DNA from: Puccinellia tenuiflora
Lineage: Eukaryota > Streptophyta > Magnoliopsida > Poales > Poaceae
Direction: 5' to 3'
Length of the DNA: 64,000 nucleotides
Assembly (NCBI GenBank): GCA_012064385.1
Contig: QRDG01002511.1
Span: 310,001-374,000 of the forward strand
Positions 10,667 to 22,449 of the stretch are shown piece after piece. A program made the translations under genes and the position numbers. Under the pieces are notes generated by a model. The model saw only the letters and a list, made by a program, of their open reading frames with translations. It was not told where the DNA came from and ran no database searches. Every line of letters starts with the position of its first letter. The stretch's first letter is position 1.

Positions 10667-11425
10667 TCCGAAGTTTCAAGACTAATTTGGTTGATGTACT
10701 ATTTCGGCTTGCAATCTGGAGTTTTTACACTACTTTGGTTTCATCTACTTATGAAAAAAAATTATCACCTATAATCTGTTGCAAATTACCTGTATTTCAG
10801 CTAAGGTCATGTCAAAACTTTTGACACAGTTCATTGATCAGTACAAGCTTCAGGTCCATTTGCATTTTCGAGTCCAAGCTTCAGGTCCATTAGTACAAGC
10901 TTATGTCAAACAATCACAGATTAGTACACGCTTTGCTCAAACACAAACACACTTCATTTCAAGATGAGTTCATAATCAGTACAAGCTTTGTGATGAACAC
11001 AAGCTCTAGCAGCAAGATTACATATCTGCTGTTGTTGTTTGCAACACACATCAGAAGCACAAACAAACCATAAGATACACCTAGAACGACAATTTTTCCT
11101 ATCTGTTGTTGCTGTTTGCAACACACAGTATCTCCGAGCCATGTTCTGCAGGGAAGGCCCCGGTTGGAGCTGCACTTCTCTGAGCTATCCAGTATCCAGC
11201 ACCACTTCTCCGAGCTCCATCCACTGCCGATGTGCGGGACGAGATGATTCGGTGACCGGAACGCGTTCCTAGACAGTCGGTACTCCACCGAGGTTCAGCG
11301 ACCTGGTAAGACTTGGCCCGCGTGGCGTCCACTGTCTGACCTCCGCCCGGATGCGTGGACGTGCCGCCACATCGATACGGTAGTCCGGCAGCGCTGCGGC
11401 CCGCGGCGGCCTCCGTACCGCAGCC

Positions 11426-11833
11426 ATGCACGGCGACGACCTCGTGGAGATGGTGGAAGGAGCCAGCGCCGGTCGCCAAGCTCCCCGCAGCCCCGCTGAC
11501 GGTCGCGTCGTACACGTACACCCTCGACGTACGTTGGCGACTCGTCGGTCTGCTCCGCCGGGGGAGGCGGCATGGTGGGGATCAGAGGATCGGACAGAGG
11601 AGGTGTTGGGCCTCGTCATCGGCTGCCGCGGCGGCGAAAGCGAGCGGGCAGAGGACGGCGGAGGCCGATACGCTGCGCCCCGCCATCGGGTAGAAGGGCG
11701 GCGGGTTGGGGATCAGAGTTTCGGAGAAAGTGAGGTGAGGGCAGCACGTAGAGAGGGAGATGAGAAAGAAGATGAATCTGACAGTGGGGTCACTAACACA
11801 AATTTACCTAAATACCCTTTTACTTTCGATTAA
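11426..11833 (+). CDS. Candidate captured-gene ORF, second GC-rich block
   Basis: A frame of 135 residues lies in the second GC-rich block of the Pack-MULE-like element. Its end is strongly charged (REGDEKEDESDSG). Several other frames on both strands are open here. The family is not recognised. If transcribed it would probably be a chimeric transcript of captured sequence. Confidence 0.15.
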   Translation: MHGDDLVEMVEGASAGRQAPRSPADGRVVHVHPRRTLATRRSAPPGEAAWWGSEDRTEEVLGLVIGCRGGESERAEDGGGRYAAPRHRVEGRRVGDQSFGESEVRAARREGDEKEDESDSGVTNTNLPKYPFTFD

Positions 11834-11969
11834 AAATAAAAGAATATTGGTAGTTTCAGGTTCTTTTTATCTGGTAGTTTCTGGTAGCTCTAATTTTACC
11901 ACCATACGATTAGAGTGGATGGACGGTTGTTAAAATTACCAAGTACTCTAAAAGTTGTAATACAAAAAA

Positions 11970-12500
11970 TATCAACATTAATTATAGAAAATGCATACAG
12001 TGTAACATATATTTGATGATGGTTCTAATAATATCGATTTGATGTTAGAGATGTTAAGTCTTTTAATCAAGCTTGACAACCTATTTTTGCTTGTTAAAAA
12101 AACCTATTTTTAGGTTCCAATAATAATCAAGCTTTAACATATATTTAATCAAGCTTTACAATATTTGGTTTAGGATCGAGTATATACTTACTGCATCTTT
12201 ATATAAGTTACCTTTCATCTTAACAGGAACTTTGGAAAATAATTAAAGAAATACCTCGTCTCTAACAAAACCTATAAAACCTAAATGCAATATCTGATAT
12301 ATACGATTTATTTACTCTCGCTATAAATTCCAAGCACCACATAACAACGGTACCTCTCTAGCTACTTGAAACATAATTTAGCCCCGCTTTATAAATAAAA
12401 CACAAACGGACGAACCGAGATAAGTAATAAAAAAATCCTTACGTACAATGCAGGTCCAAATAAAAACGACATATGAGAAGGTAGCATCACCAACTCAAAG
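11970..12500. other. AT-rich, no gene seen
   Basis: The sequence is AT-rich with repeated AATCAAGCTT motifs (about 12067-12165). No coding signal was seen. Confidence 0.5.
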
Positions 12501-12502
12501 TA

Positions 12503-12977
12503 CTACCTCTAAACATTAATATAAACGTTTTAGAACGGAAATCCATTTCGGGTAGTGGGTGCAGATGCACCCACTGCCCAAAAAACAAATTTCCAAATGT
12601 CAAAAAATTCAAAATAAATTTTTTGCATATACTTCAAGACATTTTGTGCTAGCACAAAAAAGTTCGTGGTGAAAAGACATTTTTTGTGAGCTGTGCAAAA
12701 AAGACAAATTCGGGCAATACAAAATGACTTTATACGGGACATGTTTTTGTCTTTTTTGCACAGATCAGAAAAAATGTCTTTTCACCGCGAAACTTTTTGT
12801 ACTAACACAAAATTTCTGATGTATATCCGATTTTTTTTAGAATTTTTTAACATTTTGAAAAGTTTTTAATTTTTTTTACACAACGGGTGGAGATGTACCC
12901 GTGAGCCGAAACACCGCTCCGTTTTAGAAAGCTAATTTAGCTTCGTAAAACGTCTTACATTAAAAAAACGGAGGGAG
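12503..12977. mobile_element. Stowaway (Tc1/mariner) MITE carrying a nested MITE
   Basis: The right end reads AAACGGAGGGAG|TA, the classic Stowaway terminus CTCCCTCCGTTT in inverse. The left end is TA|CTACCTCTAAAC, a degenerate version. Both sides share AATATAAACGTTTTAG/CTAAAACG blocks in inverted orientation. The flanking TA dinucleotides at 12501-12502 and 12978-12979 are the expected TSD. The interior is replaced by the element at 12546-12912. Confidence 0.8.
12546..12912. mobile_element. Foldback MITE nested in the Stowaway
   Basis: Ends TTTCGGGTAGTGGGTGCA and the inverse of ACGGGTGGAGATGTACCCGT...GAAA are imperfect inverted repeats. The interior is also palindromic: GTGCAAAAAAGACAAA on one side mirrors TTTGTCTTTTTTGCAC on the other, and GTCTTTTCACC occurs in both arms. 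It is AT-rich and non-coding. A related but divergent stretch may lie at 14780-14960. Confidence 0.6.
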
Positions 12978-12979
12978 TA

Positions 12980-14600
12980 CATCAACGTGGCACCTCCTTA
13001 GCACGCATGAACGTACCTTGGACGGAATACAGCCTACCTACCTGCAGAACTGCTGTCACAGACACCTTCGCTTCACACGTGGTCGTGATAGAACACCAGG
13101 AAGCTCCCAAGTGTCCAGTCCCTCTGCCTTTTTTTAATCAACAGATTGGACGCGTCACTTGCTTAGTTAATTAATTCGTTAGATGTAAGCTTAGTTAACT
13201 AATTAAGTACATACATCAATTTATGTAGAGTAGCTAGCTAGATAACCTATCATCATCGCCTTTCATGGACCGAGTCACTGAGAGTGAGAGATTCCCAGAT
13301 ACTATGTGCTCCTCAAGGGAAAATACATGTGACATTTGTACTAGTTTGTTGCATTGATTGCCATGGGCTGATAGTATGTGGAAAACCTAGATATTTTTCT
13401 AGCTAGGAGTAATTAAGTAGCATCATTATGAGAAGAGAAATATATGTGTTGTAAACCTAACCAAAACCTTGAGTGTGACACGTACCCATGTCCTGCATAT
13501 ATATATTTGGTTGCCCTCAATCGTGGCAAAAAATAAATAAATTATGTACTAGTAGTCTAGTACTATATATTTTAAGTACACCCAATCTGGTAGCTATCTA
13601 CAGATCTACTAGTAGTGTAATATAAATGTGTGGCCGAAAGACACGTATGCAATTCTAAGCTAGTGTGCATTCCAACATCATGCAATGCCATGGCGCCACC
13701 TTAGCTTCCATTGCATGAAATTAAATATTTATGTGCACTGTATATTCTAGTATCTGGCCTTAGCTACGAATCAGTCCGCGTAATAATTCCTGCTTGATTG
13801 CATCACTGCATGCGTATTTCCCGATCCGGCCTATATATATTAGGGTATAAATACAAAAATATATATTAGTGGCCATGCATGCATGCCACACTTTCCTCTC
13901 TAGGTAGTATGGACATTTTCTTCATATATAGGCAGCACAGCACTCACATTAACATCGTTCATGATAGTCTAAACCATATAATAGACAATTAGCTCATATT
14001 GGTGTCATCTTTTCATTGGTTCGATCTTCCCGTGGAACATATTTTATCAGGCACGCGCATCATTCGCCCACAGCAACAGAGCGAATCTAGCTATATATAG
14101 CTAGTGATGCCCCAAGGTGGCAACTCAGCACCTAATCATTTCCACATCTGGCCGGGTCACGTTTACATACTATTACGATCGTTATCGATCAGCTAGTTCT
14201 AACATGTACTGGTAATGATCATGCACTTAATCATTTGTTTTATTGAGCTAGCTACCTGTTAATTCCTGTCAATGTCAGTGCTATACATATATACATACCG
14301 AATACCTATATATGCATCGATCAATCAGTCACTGTTCTACTGGTTTTTGCACTTTAAATATATTTTCTTTCATGCCTCTTCTCGACGATGCGACGTTGCT
14401 TGTTTTTATTCCTCTGGTGCACGTGTAGGCCTGGCACGTAGCCACAGCTGCTCCTCTCTTGCATGTGGGCAGTGTACGTATGTGAAGCCAGTTGCGTACA
14501 GTGAAGTGCCGTAGCCGCCAGGTCAGACGCTGCGCCACTCGATCGTTCAGGCCGACCTTTTGCTTATATTTACGTATATTCGCACGTAGGCCATACGTAC
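12980..14600. other. AT-rich gene-free stretch
   Basis: Low-GC sequence with many TATATA and CTAGCTAG motifs. No frame of interest was seen. It may be single-copy intergenic DNA, since I recognise no repeat family. Confidence 0.5.
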
Positions 14601-14604
14601 GTGC

Positions 14605-14630
14605 ATATATATATATATATATATATATAT
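14605..14630. repeat. (AT)13 microsatellite
   Basis: There are 26 bases of alternating AT, preceded by GTGC and followed by GTACGTAC. Confidence 0.95.
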
Positions 14631-14769
14631 GTACGTACTGCAGATGTATGCAATGACGTACCAGCTTACTGATGAAGAGCAAACCTTAAGATATAAGAAT
14701 GAGTAGTCAATTTCTTTTTAAGCTGTGAAGTTGGTTTCTCGACCGGAAATTCAATTTGTCACATGGGAC

Positions 14770-14990
14770 CATATGCTTCTCGCATCGAAAAAAAATATTT
14801 CAAAATGTCAAAAGTAAAAATGAACAAAAATTTGGCGTATATACCTCGACATTATACGTGAGCATGTTAAGTTTCGTGGAAACCAGTTATTTTTTACCTT
14901 TTTTTTGTCTTTTTACACACGACATAAAAAATATCGGTTTTGAAAATATTTTCAACAGGTGTCAAAATGCCATCCCTGATTTTCCACTCC
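14770..14990. repeat. MITE-like AT-rich repeat
   Basis: It contains TTTCAAAATGTCAAAAGT, a poly-A/poly-T bipartite structure and TTTTTTTGTCTTTTTACAC, resembling the nested MITE at 12546-12912. No clean termini were found. Confidence 0.3.
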
Positions 14991-14999
14991 GTATAGGTT

Positions 15000-16790
15000 A
15001 CACGTTTTGGAAGAGTTTGTACAATACTACTAATTAAGGCTATATATCTGGCCTCAGGCGACTAAACTAAGACATGCTAAGCTGAGCTATGCAAAGAACT
15101 TGTTCGAAGAGTCTGTTGGGCTGCGTAAGCGATATGGGAGTTACATGTTTTGGGAGTAATTTGCGTGCAGTTTTGTTATGAAAGTTTTCCCTCAGTATTC
15201 TGTCAATTAACTTGACAATTATATTCTCCTGAATTAAAATATTAGGGCAAACAGGGGCAAACCTATACGTAAAACAACTAGGTGTCACTAAATGAGGCAC
15301 ACATATTTTTCACCTGTAGTTGTTGGTGTCACCAACCGTGAACTGTTAAATTGTTTCAAGGAAAACCATTTTGACCGGATGCGCAGTGACTCCTGGTAGC
15401 CTAACATGGGTAAGCCGCTAGGGTGAAAGTTCTTGCCCCGGTTTCAAAAGAAAATCCATGCAAAGAAGTTAACCCATGCTGACATCTCGTACTTAATTTA
15501 CACCTATATAGGCTACGAGGAACTCCCATGAAAATAAAATCATTTCTGGTAGTCTATATATCCCACGCAAATAGCACAATAATTTCCACAGGAAAAGGCC
15601 GAAAAAAAGGAACTTTGTGAAAAGCTTTTCCCAATTACAATTGAATAGTCACTACCTCCTATTTTCATGAATCAATTATGTGATGACAACTTGGAGCGTA
15701 TTGGCAAGTTTCTTTGTCATTAGTTTTAAAGTGCAATCTAGTAAATTAATAAGCCTAAATCATGAAATTGGTGGCATCCTTCATTTTTGGCACTAAGGTA
15801 ATGAAGCAACTATAACTAGTTTCAAGACATAACTTTTGTTAGAACTAATCATGTAGATCATAGATAACCTTCTTATCTATGTCCCAATATTTCTTTAAAA
15901 AGAGTTCAACCCATCAGGACTATGAGACCTGTTTTTGGGAAAAGTTGCCACCACTGAGAAACTGATGGGTTTGTCCTAGCCTTATACGCCCCGTTACAAA
16001 ATAAAGAGTATTAATTATATCGATATTCATTTTTCTTTGGTTTGCATTTATATATATAGTACACAGTAGAAGAGGAAGTTCCACATATTTACCCTTATAG
16101 CAATATAGCTTGTACCACAAAATTTAGAAAAAAATTACCACATATTTCCCTTTCTTGTGACTTTGGTACTTTTTCCCGCCATTTATTATTTTCTCCAAAT
16201 CGACAACAGGTACAGGCCCATGAATTCGCACCTAACTAGGCAGGTACTGAATCATGTATTGTTAATTATTGGTTTATCTGATAAGGCGCATAGACCAACG
16301 GTTGGCAGAACTAACACAGTTTCATGGAATTTAACTAAACTTGAGGGAATCAAACATAATTTGGTACCCCTAGCCAATACGATTTCGGAGTGTCTTTCTT
16401 GTCAGCTTTCACCTGGTCCCAACAAGGTAGTCTATATTTTTGGGTGAATTCATGCCATGTATTATCACAAAAATTGTGGCAAACAATCAAATTAAAAAAT
16501 AATAACCATAAAGCCACAACCAGGGTATAAGTGGAATTATGAATATGTCTGCGTGTGAGAAATTGTAAGGTGAGATAACTTAATTATCGAGCACTACCCA
16601 CCGGCACCATTTTTGTCCTGGCTAAATGTAATGTCTATTGACTCAACACTAATTCATGAGTTATCTTAATTGCCGAGCTTCAGAGCCCTAATGTATGTTA
16701 TCTACTTTATCCATCCATGTTTAGCTAGATTGGATAGGGGAGAACCAAAAAAGGAACCTGTCTCACTAAAACGGATTATGTTATCAGTGA
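15000..16790. other. No gene seen
   Basis: AT-rich intergenic DNA. The longest frames (about 96 residues, 16157-16447) show no domain or codon bias. Confidence 0.5.
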
Positions 16791-16793
16791 TAA

Positions 16794-18617
16794 ATGACGT
16801 ANCAGTGCACTCAGCCGGAGAGCTGCTTACGGTGTGGTGATACTGGGCATCGCTTCGCGGCTTGCACCATGCCAGCGGCCCCACTGATCCGTCCTCGCTT
16901 AGAGATCCTTGGTCATGGGGTTGAGTCCATCTTCTACTACATCGACCTTGGTGGTGTTCCTATGACGGTCCCGCAGAACCTGGCGCTGGTGACTGTGCTT
17001 CCGGATCAGCTTCCGCCTGTAGCCGAGGGACTTACTGTGGAGATTCTCAGGGACGAGCTAGCCCAGATTATGCCTGGCCACGAGTGGCAGGCCCGCGAGA
17101 TATCCCCCTCGGAGTTTGCCGTGGTCTTTCCCTCAGCTGAGATGCTGCGCTTGTGTACTATGGGCACCACCTTCACGCTGCCGCTCAACAAGATCCAGGT
17201 TTCTATCTCGGCCTCGACTGCTGTCCCGGTGGCGACTCCTGCTCTTTGCCCCACTTGGGTCCGGATCCACGGGATTCCGGATGAGGCCCGGAGGTCGGAC
17301 TGTGTGGAGCTTATCTCTCAGGCGCTGGGCCGGCTGGTGGAGGTTGACGTTCGCTCTCTGGCGGGTTCTGGGGCAGTGCGCCTTCGGGTCCTTGCCCCCG
17401 AGCCGGCCAAGCTCCCCGGTCTCCTCCCACCACTGTACTTCGGTGGTTGTGGTGGGAACCGCGGGACAGTCTTGCGCGTCGAGCTTGACAAGGATCCGCC
17501 TCGGTCCCCGTCTCCTCCACCCTCGGCCGGGGCCTCCTCTGAGGAGGACTCCTCAGGCGACGACGACGGCGGCCCTGACGGGCCAGCGACGGGGAAGGCG
17601 CCCCCGCCGCCGGCTCCTCCCGCTCCGGCTCCTGCTGCCTCCGCGCCGGCTCCCGACCCTGGTCTCCCCCCACAGGCATCTTCGCTTGTGGGTGCTCCTC
17701 CAGCCCCTCCGCCTCCCATGGCTGCCCGGCTTGACCCTGTGGAGTCGCTGGAGCTGTCTCTTGCCCAGTATGGCTCCAACTTCGGGTTGCTGGGTCTCGA
17801 CGCTGCCACCCTGAGACGTGCGTCTCCCTCGCAGACGGTGGAGGACTGTGGGAGCGTGGGCCTCGAGGTGCTTCCTCCCTCGTCCCCCCGCTCTGCTGGC
17901 GCTCTCTGCTACACCCTCTCTCCAGGCTCGACTCCCACCTCCCCGGCAGGCTCCCCTCCACTGGTTCCGGCGACGCCGTCGACAGGTACCTGTGAGCCAG
18001 TCACAGTCGTCCTCGACACCCCTGTGACTGGTTCTCAGGCTCGCTCCTTGGGTCGGTCCCGTCAGGCGGCTCCGCCTTCGCAGTCTACTCGCCAGAGTGC
18101 CAGGCTGGCTCTCGCCCGCGAGGCGTCCGGGTCGCCTGGCCGCACTGTGGCGGAGCAGGCGATCCAGCTTACCGCGTCTCGCCGTCAGATCCCAGGTACG
18201 TCACGATCCCTCTCCTCCCGTTGTTCCTCGGGATCTAGATTTTCGGTGCTCGGTGAGGTCCCGTTGGACCATTTGGCCCAGGTTGCAGGTGATTGTGGTG
18301 TGGTCTTTCGGGGGGAACGGGGTCCTCGCCTTGACCAGATTGCTGCCATCAAAGCTAAGGAGGTTTACGAGGGGGCCCTTGCTGCCGCGCGAGCTCAGGC
18401 GGAGCTTGCGAGGGAGGGCCCCCCGGAGACTGGTCCTTCGGTGCAGACGGTACCGGAGGGTACTGGTACTCCTGCTAGTATTGGTACCGGGGTGCCTGTC
18501 CCTAGTGCACCTTCCCAGGTGGGGAAGGCACGGGGGCGTCCACCCAAGGTACCGTCCCGGCCCTCGACCGTTAGTAGGGCCCGCCCGGTCCCCCATATGG
18601 GGACCAACCCCTCTTAG
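16794..18617 (+). CDS. LINE ORF1 protein (nucleic-acid-binding), 5'-partial
   Basis: ORF1 of plant L1 elements binds the element RNA and acts in the RNP. This frame of about 600 residues is intact to its stop at 18617. A CCHC zinc knuckle lies near the start (C11, C14, H19, C24: CLRCGDTGHRFAAC). It is followed by the DUF4283-like RNA-binding region (residues about 70-220, with EFAVVFPSAEMLRLC and TLPLNKIQVSI) and a long low-complexity part rich in proline, alanine and serine. The printed ATG at 16794 lies before the undetermined base and is unlikely to be the native start. In relatives sequence precedes the knuckle, so the 5' end is missing. ORF2 starts 8 bp after the stop. Confidence 0.75.
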   Translation: MTXQCTQPESCLRCGDTGHRFAACTMPAAPLIRPRLEILGHGVESIFYYIDLGGVPMTVPQNLALVTVLPDQLPPVAEGLTVEILRDELAQIMPGHEWQAREISPSEFAVVFPSAEMLRLCTMGTTFTLPLNKIQVSISASTAVPVATPALCPTWVRIHGIPDEARRSDCVELISQALGRLVEVDVRSLAGSGAVRLRVLAPEPAKLPGLLPPLYFGGCGGNRGTVLRVELDKDPPRSPSPPPSAGASSEEDSSGDDDGGPDGPATGKAPPPPAPPAPAPAASAPAPDPGLPPQASSLVGAPPAPPPPMAARLDPVESLELSLAQYGSNFGLLGLDAATLRRASPSQTVEDCGSVGLEVLPPSSPRSAGALCYTLSPGSTPTSPAGSPPLVPATPSTGTCEPVTVVLDTPVTGSQARSLGRSRQAAPPSQSTRQSARLALAREASGSPGRTVAEQAIQLTASRRQIPGTSRSLSSRCSSGSRFSVLGEVPLDHLAQVAGDCGVVFRGERGPRLDQIAAIKAKEVYEGALAAARAQAELAREGPPETGPSVQTVPEGTGTPASIGTGVPVPSAPSQVGKARGRPPKVPSRPSTVSRARPVPHMGTNPS

Positions 18618-18625
18618 GTGCCCGA

Positions 18626-21600
18626 ATGAGTACGCCTATTAGGCTACTTGATTGGAACATGAGGGGGTTCGGGCAGGATGGCCGGCGGTACCAGTTGATT
18701 CGGTACATTAGAGAAGAAGAGGTGGATATTGTTGGCATTCAGGAAACTATCAAGCAAGACTTCTCGATCCATGAGCTGCAGGGGCTTAGTACACATAAGT
18801 TTGCGTGGCAGTGGCTCCCTGCCAATGGTCACTCCGGGGGGATCCTCCTTGGCGTAAGGAGGATACCTTCGAGGTTGAGGACATGGACCGCGGGGAATTC
18901 TTTGTGAGTATGCTACTCACCCATAGACGTACCGCCCTTCAGTGGGCAGTTATTATCGTCTATGGTCCCGCGGACCATAGTAGGTCGGCGACCTTCCTGG
19001 CCGAGCTACGAGCGAAAGGTGGAGAGGTGCTCTACTCCGCTCGTGGTTGCTGGGGACTTTAACCTGATACGTTCCCCGGATGATAAGAGTCGGCTAATGT
19101 GGACTCCAGCGCATGAGGATGTTTAATGATTGCATTGCGGACCTCGCTTTTCGGAGCTTAGACGGGTGGGTGCGAGGTACACCTGGACTAATAACAGGCT
19201 AAACCCGGTCCGGAGTGTGCTGGACCGGGTGTTTGTATCTGTGGACTGGGAAGTCGCCTTCCCTCTTTGCTCCCTTAGGGCTCTGACCAGGATTGGGTCG
19301 GATCACTCCCCCTCCTTCTCTCGACTGGAGGGGTCCAGCCACCAAGGCTGAACCGCTTCCATTTCGAAAACTTCTGGCTTGATCAGCCGGGGTTTGTGGA
19401 GGCGGTTCGTCATAGGTGGGCAATGGCGGCGACACACCCTCCCGCGTTTTTAACGCGGTGGATGTGTGGCACCATTGTGCCCTAATGGCCGCCAATTCAT
19501 GCGGGGTTGGGGTGCCAACCTAGGGGCCGAGCTTAGACAGCGGAAATCCTCGATTCTCGAGGAGATCCAGACTTTAGATTTAGCGGCGGACTCAGTGGGT
19601 CTCACCGCTGAGGAGTGGCTTCAGCGGTATACCCTTGAGGAGTCCCTTATGGGGATTTATAAGGGTGAGGAGACCTTCTGGCGGCAACGAGTCGGCAGAA
19701 CTGGATCCTTAAGGGGGATGCGAATACGGCGTACTTTCATGCGATAGCTAATGGGCGTCGTAGGAAGTGCTCTATTCCATGCCTGTGGGAGGGAGATCAG
19801 CTCTTGGAGGAGCCAGGAGAGATCTCGTCCCATATTTACTCCTTTTATAAGGAGCTGTTTTCGGCGACACCTCGCTCGGGGGTGTCGCTCTCAGTTGACT
19901 TCTGGCCAGCAGGGGCCAGAGTATCTGAGATAGAGAATGAGGCCCTCACTCTCCCTTCCTCCCGGAAGAGATTAGCCGGGCCATTATGGGGATGAAGACT
20001 AATTCGGCCCCTGGGCCGGATGGTCTCCCGGTTATTTTCTTCCAGAAATTCTGGGAGAGTATTAAGGCGGTGATCATACCTATGTTTCAAGAATTCTATA
20101 TTGGAACTCTGGTTATGTCCCGCCTTAACTTTGGTGTTGTGACCCTTATCCCCAAGGTTGTGGGGGCATCGGACATACGCCAATTTAGGCCTATCACGGT
20201 GCTCAACGTTATCCATAGGATTTTCTCGAAGGTGTGCGCCTCGCGGCTAGCTCCGGTCCTGGAGCGGCTCACACATCCCTACCAGTTTGCCTTCCTTAAG
20301 GGGAGATATATTCATGACGGAATTCTGGCACTTCATGAGATTGTGCATGAGGTCAGGACACGTCACCAGCGGGGTGTGTTCCTTAAGCTGGACTTTCAAA
20401 AGGCGTATGACCGTCTTGACTGGGCCTTTCTCCGGTTGGTGCTACAACGGAGAGGGGTAGATGAGAGGATGATCCGGTGGATTATGCAGATTGTTATGAG
20501 TGGCAATACTGCCATCAATATAAATGGGGAAGTGGGCCCCTACTTTAGATCGTCATGTGGAGTTCGGCAAGGGGATCCTATATCCCCGTTGCTGTTTAAC
20601 TCCGCAGTTGACGCCTTGGCGGAGGTCTTAGAGCGTGCTAAGACCTCCGGCCACATTTCGGGTGTGGTTGGACATCTTGTCCCAGGGGGTGGTGTGACGC
20701 ATCTGCAATACGCAGATGATACGATGATCATGGTAGAAGGTTCCGACCTTGATATTATCAATCTCAAGTTCCTTCTACTGTGCTTTGAGGCTATGTCGGG
20801 CCTGAAGATAAATTTGATAAGAGTGAAGTGGTGGTCCTGGGCTATCCTCCGGAGGAGCAGCAGCGGATAGCGGACAACCTTAATTGTAGGCTGTCCTCTT
20901 TCCCGGTCTCCTACCTGGGGATGCCTATCAGGGACTCTCGGATTCTGATTAGAGACCTTGAACCGTTAGTTGGACGGGTCAAGGCTAAATCTGAACCATG
21001 GCAGGGGAGGTTCACCTCCAAAGGGAGTAAGACCATCCTAATCGACTCCTGCCTATCGAGCCTCCCCATGTATATCATGGGGTTGTATCTCTTGCCGGAG
21101 GGAGTGCATGCGAGCTTTGACAAGGAACTCTCTCGTTTCTTCTGGCAAGCCGCGAATGGCCGGCCCAAATACCACATGGTTAAGTGGTCGGATATTTGCG
21201 CCCCCAAGGAGCTTGGGGGTATAGGTATTCTGGCATCCCGCCAAATGAATAAGGCTCTGTTACTGAAATGGGTCTGGCGGATCCTTAGAAATGATGGTGG
21301 TCTTTGGCTCCAACTCCTTAAGGCCAAATACCTGAGGGGCAGTCCACTCATGGCATGTGAGAGGAAGGAGGGATCTCAGTTTTGGAGATCCATCCAGACT
21401 ATCAAACATGAGATTCGGCTGGGGATGACCGTATCCGTAGGTGACGGACGAGGTACCATGTTCTGGTTGGACTCATGGCTTGGCGGTCGTCCTCTTCGAC
21501 ATGAGTTCCCGGACCTTTTCACGATCTGCTCGGACCCGTCCCTCTTGGTTGCTGATGCGTTCCGTTGGGGATGGTGGGAAATCGGTTTCCGCCGCTCCTT

Positions 21601-22269
21601 TGGCCCGGACGAGGCCAATAGATGGGGGAATCTTATGGCCCTCCTTCCTAGTGATCTCTCGGACGCCCCGGATAGTGTCACCTGGGCACTTTCGGCCGCA
21701 GGTAACTTTTCAGTAGGATCCGTGTACCGGGCCCTGTTTAGAGGGCCGTGTTGGCTTGGACCTCCCACCTTTGGAAGGCTCCAATGCCGCTTAAGATTAA
21801 GATCTTTACTTGGCAGCTGTTGAGGGACCGCCTCCCATCTGGTGTGGAGGTGGCCAAGCGGCTGGGCCCAGGCGATGGGGCCTGTCCGCTATGTGCGGTT
21901 CCAGAAACGGGAACCCACATCCTCTTCTCCTGTCCTGCTGCTCGCTTTCTATGGAACGTCGTGGCCGAGGCGCTTGGACCTGAGTGGCAGGCCCAGGACC
22001 TTAGTGAGTTCCTGGAAGTGCAGGCGAATCGTACTGGTAAGAGGAGGCGCCTCTTCTGGTTAGTATTCGCGGCGATGACCTGGGCCCTATGGACCATCCG
22101 TAATAAAATGGTTATCGAGCGAGTCTTCTTACGGCGTGCTTCTGACTCTGTGTTCAAATTTCTTGCATTTTTACAGCAGTGGCACCCGCTTTGTAGACAG
22201 CGGGACAGGGAGCGACTGGACGACATGCTCAAGGATCTCCTGAGGGTGGCGCGCAGGGTGGCGGCGTAG
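18626..22269 (+). pseudogene. LINE ORF2 (endonuclease-RT-zf-RVT), frameshifted
   Basis: ORF2 supplies the nicking endonuclease and reverse transcriptase for target-primed insertion. The AP-type endonuclease begins MSTPIRLLDWNMRGFG, keeps the IQET box, the GDFN box (after a frameshift near 19018) and the final SDHSP. Frameshifts near 18855 and 19018, and a broken stretch at 19100-19990, disrupt it. The RT region (19986-20870) is well kept: SAPGPDGLP, DFQKAYDRLDW, GVRQGDPISPLLFN and QYADDT. A 1-base loss near 20816 moves the frame to 20828-21823 (SYLGMPI, then SLGGIGI-like KELGGIGIL). A further shift near 21742 leads to the zf-RVT domain (CPLCAVPETGTHILFSC). The protein ends at 22269. Confidence 0.85.
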
Positions 22270-22286
22270 TCTAGTCGTTCTGCTGT

Positions 22287-22300
22287 ACTCCTATGGGAGT
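22287..22300 (+). other. Short stem-loop in LINE 3' UTR
   Basis: ACTCC-TATG-GGAGT forms a 5-bp stem with a 4-nt loop, flanked by GT and TGTAT. A similarly placed palindrome exists in the LINE at 25299-25310. Confidence 0.45.
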
Positions 22301-22449
22301 TGTATCGATCTGTTTCCGTAGTTGTTGGGTCGTGATGTGCTGTGGCCCCAGCGAACCTTTTTATTTTTTCACTTTGGTTCGGACTCGTTGGTTGTATGAC
22401 ACTCTGGTGGTTGCTTTATTTATAAAGCTGGGCGTAAAGCCTTTTTCGG

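Larger units (their letters stand above)
10000..11959. mobile_element. Pack-MULE-like element with GC-rich gene-like interior
   Basis: A 9-bp repeat, ATACAAAAA, occurs at 9991-9999 and 11960-11968, the TSD length of Mutator-like elements. Just inside are imperfect inverted ends, CTTTTACAGTGCTTG (from 10006) and CAAGTACTCTAAAAG (ending 11955). Weaker inverted similarity continues about 100 bp inward (CCTGGTAAATTA against TAATTTTACCACC). Between the AT-rich ends lie two GC-rich blocks, 10150-10450 and 11150-11760, unlike the flanks. They have long frames on both strands and no transposase. I could not identify a parent gene. The class is inferred from TSD length, ends and composition. The TSD is A-rich, so chance agreement is possible. 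Confidence 0.5.
16803..22447 (+). mobile_element. L1-like LINE, 5'-truncated and decayed
   Basis: The order is that of plant L1: ORF1 (zinc knuckle plus DUF4283-like region) then ORF2 (endonuclease, RT, zf-RVT), then a 180-bp 3' UTR. The 3' end AAAGCTGGGCGTAAAGCC followed by TTTTT resembles the widespread plant L1 terminus (AAAGCGGGGCGAAAGCC type). No poly-A is left. The 5' end is abrupt next to the undetermined base at 16802. The 3' end joins an amidotransferase gene at about 22450, but the 5' flank shows no matching gene part, so one flank has been lost or rearranged. Confidence 0.85.

Noticed and set aside
17116..17961. Several long frames on both strands over LINE ORF1
   Set aside because: GC-rich ORF1 opens other frames. 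Only the 16794 frame shows the zinc knuckle and the RNA-binding region.
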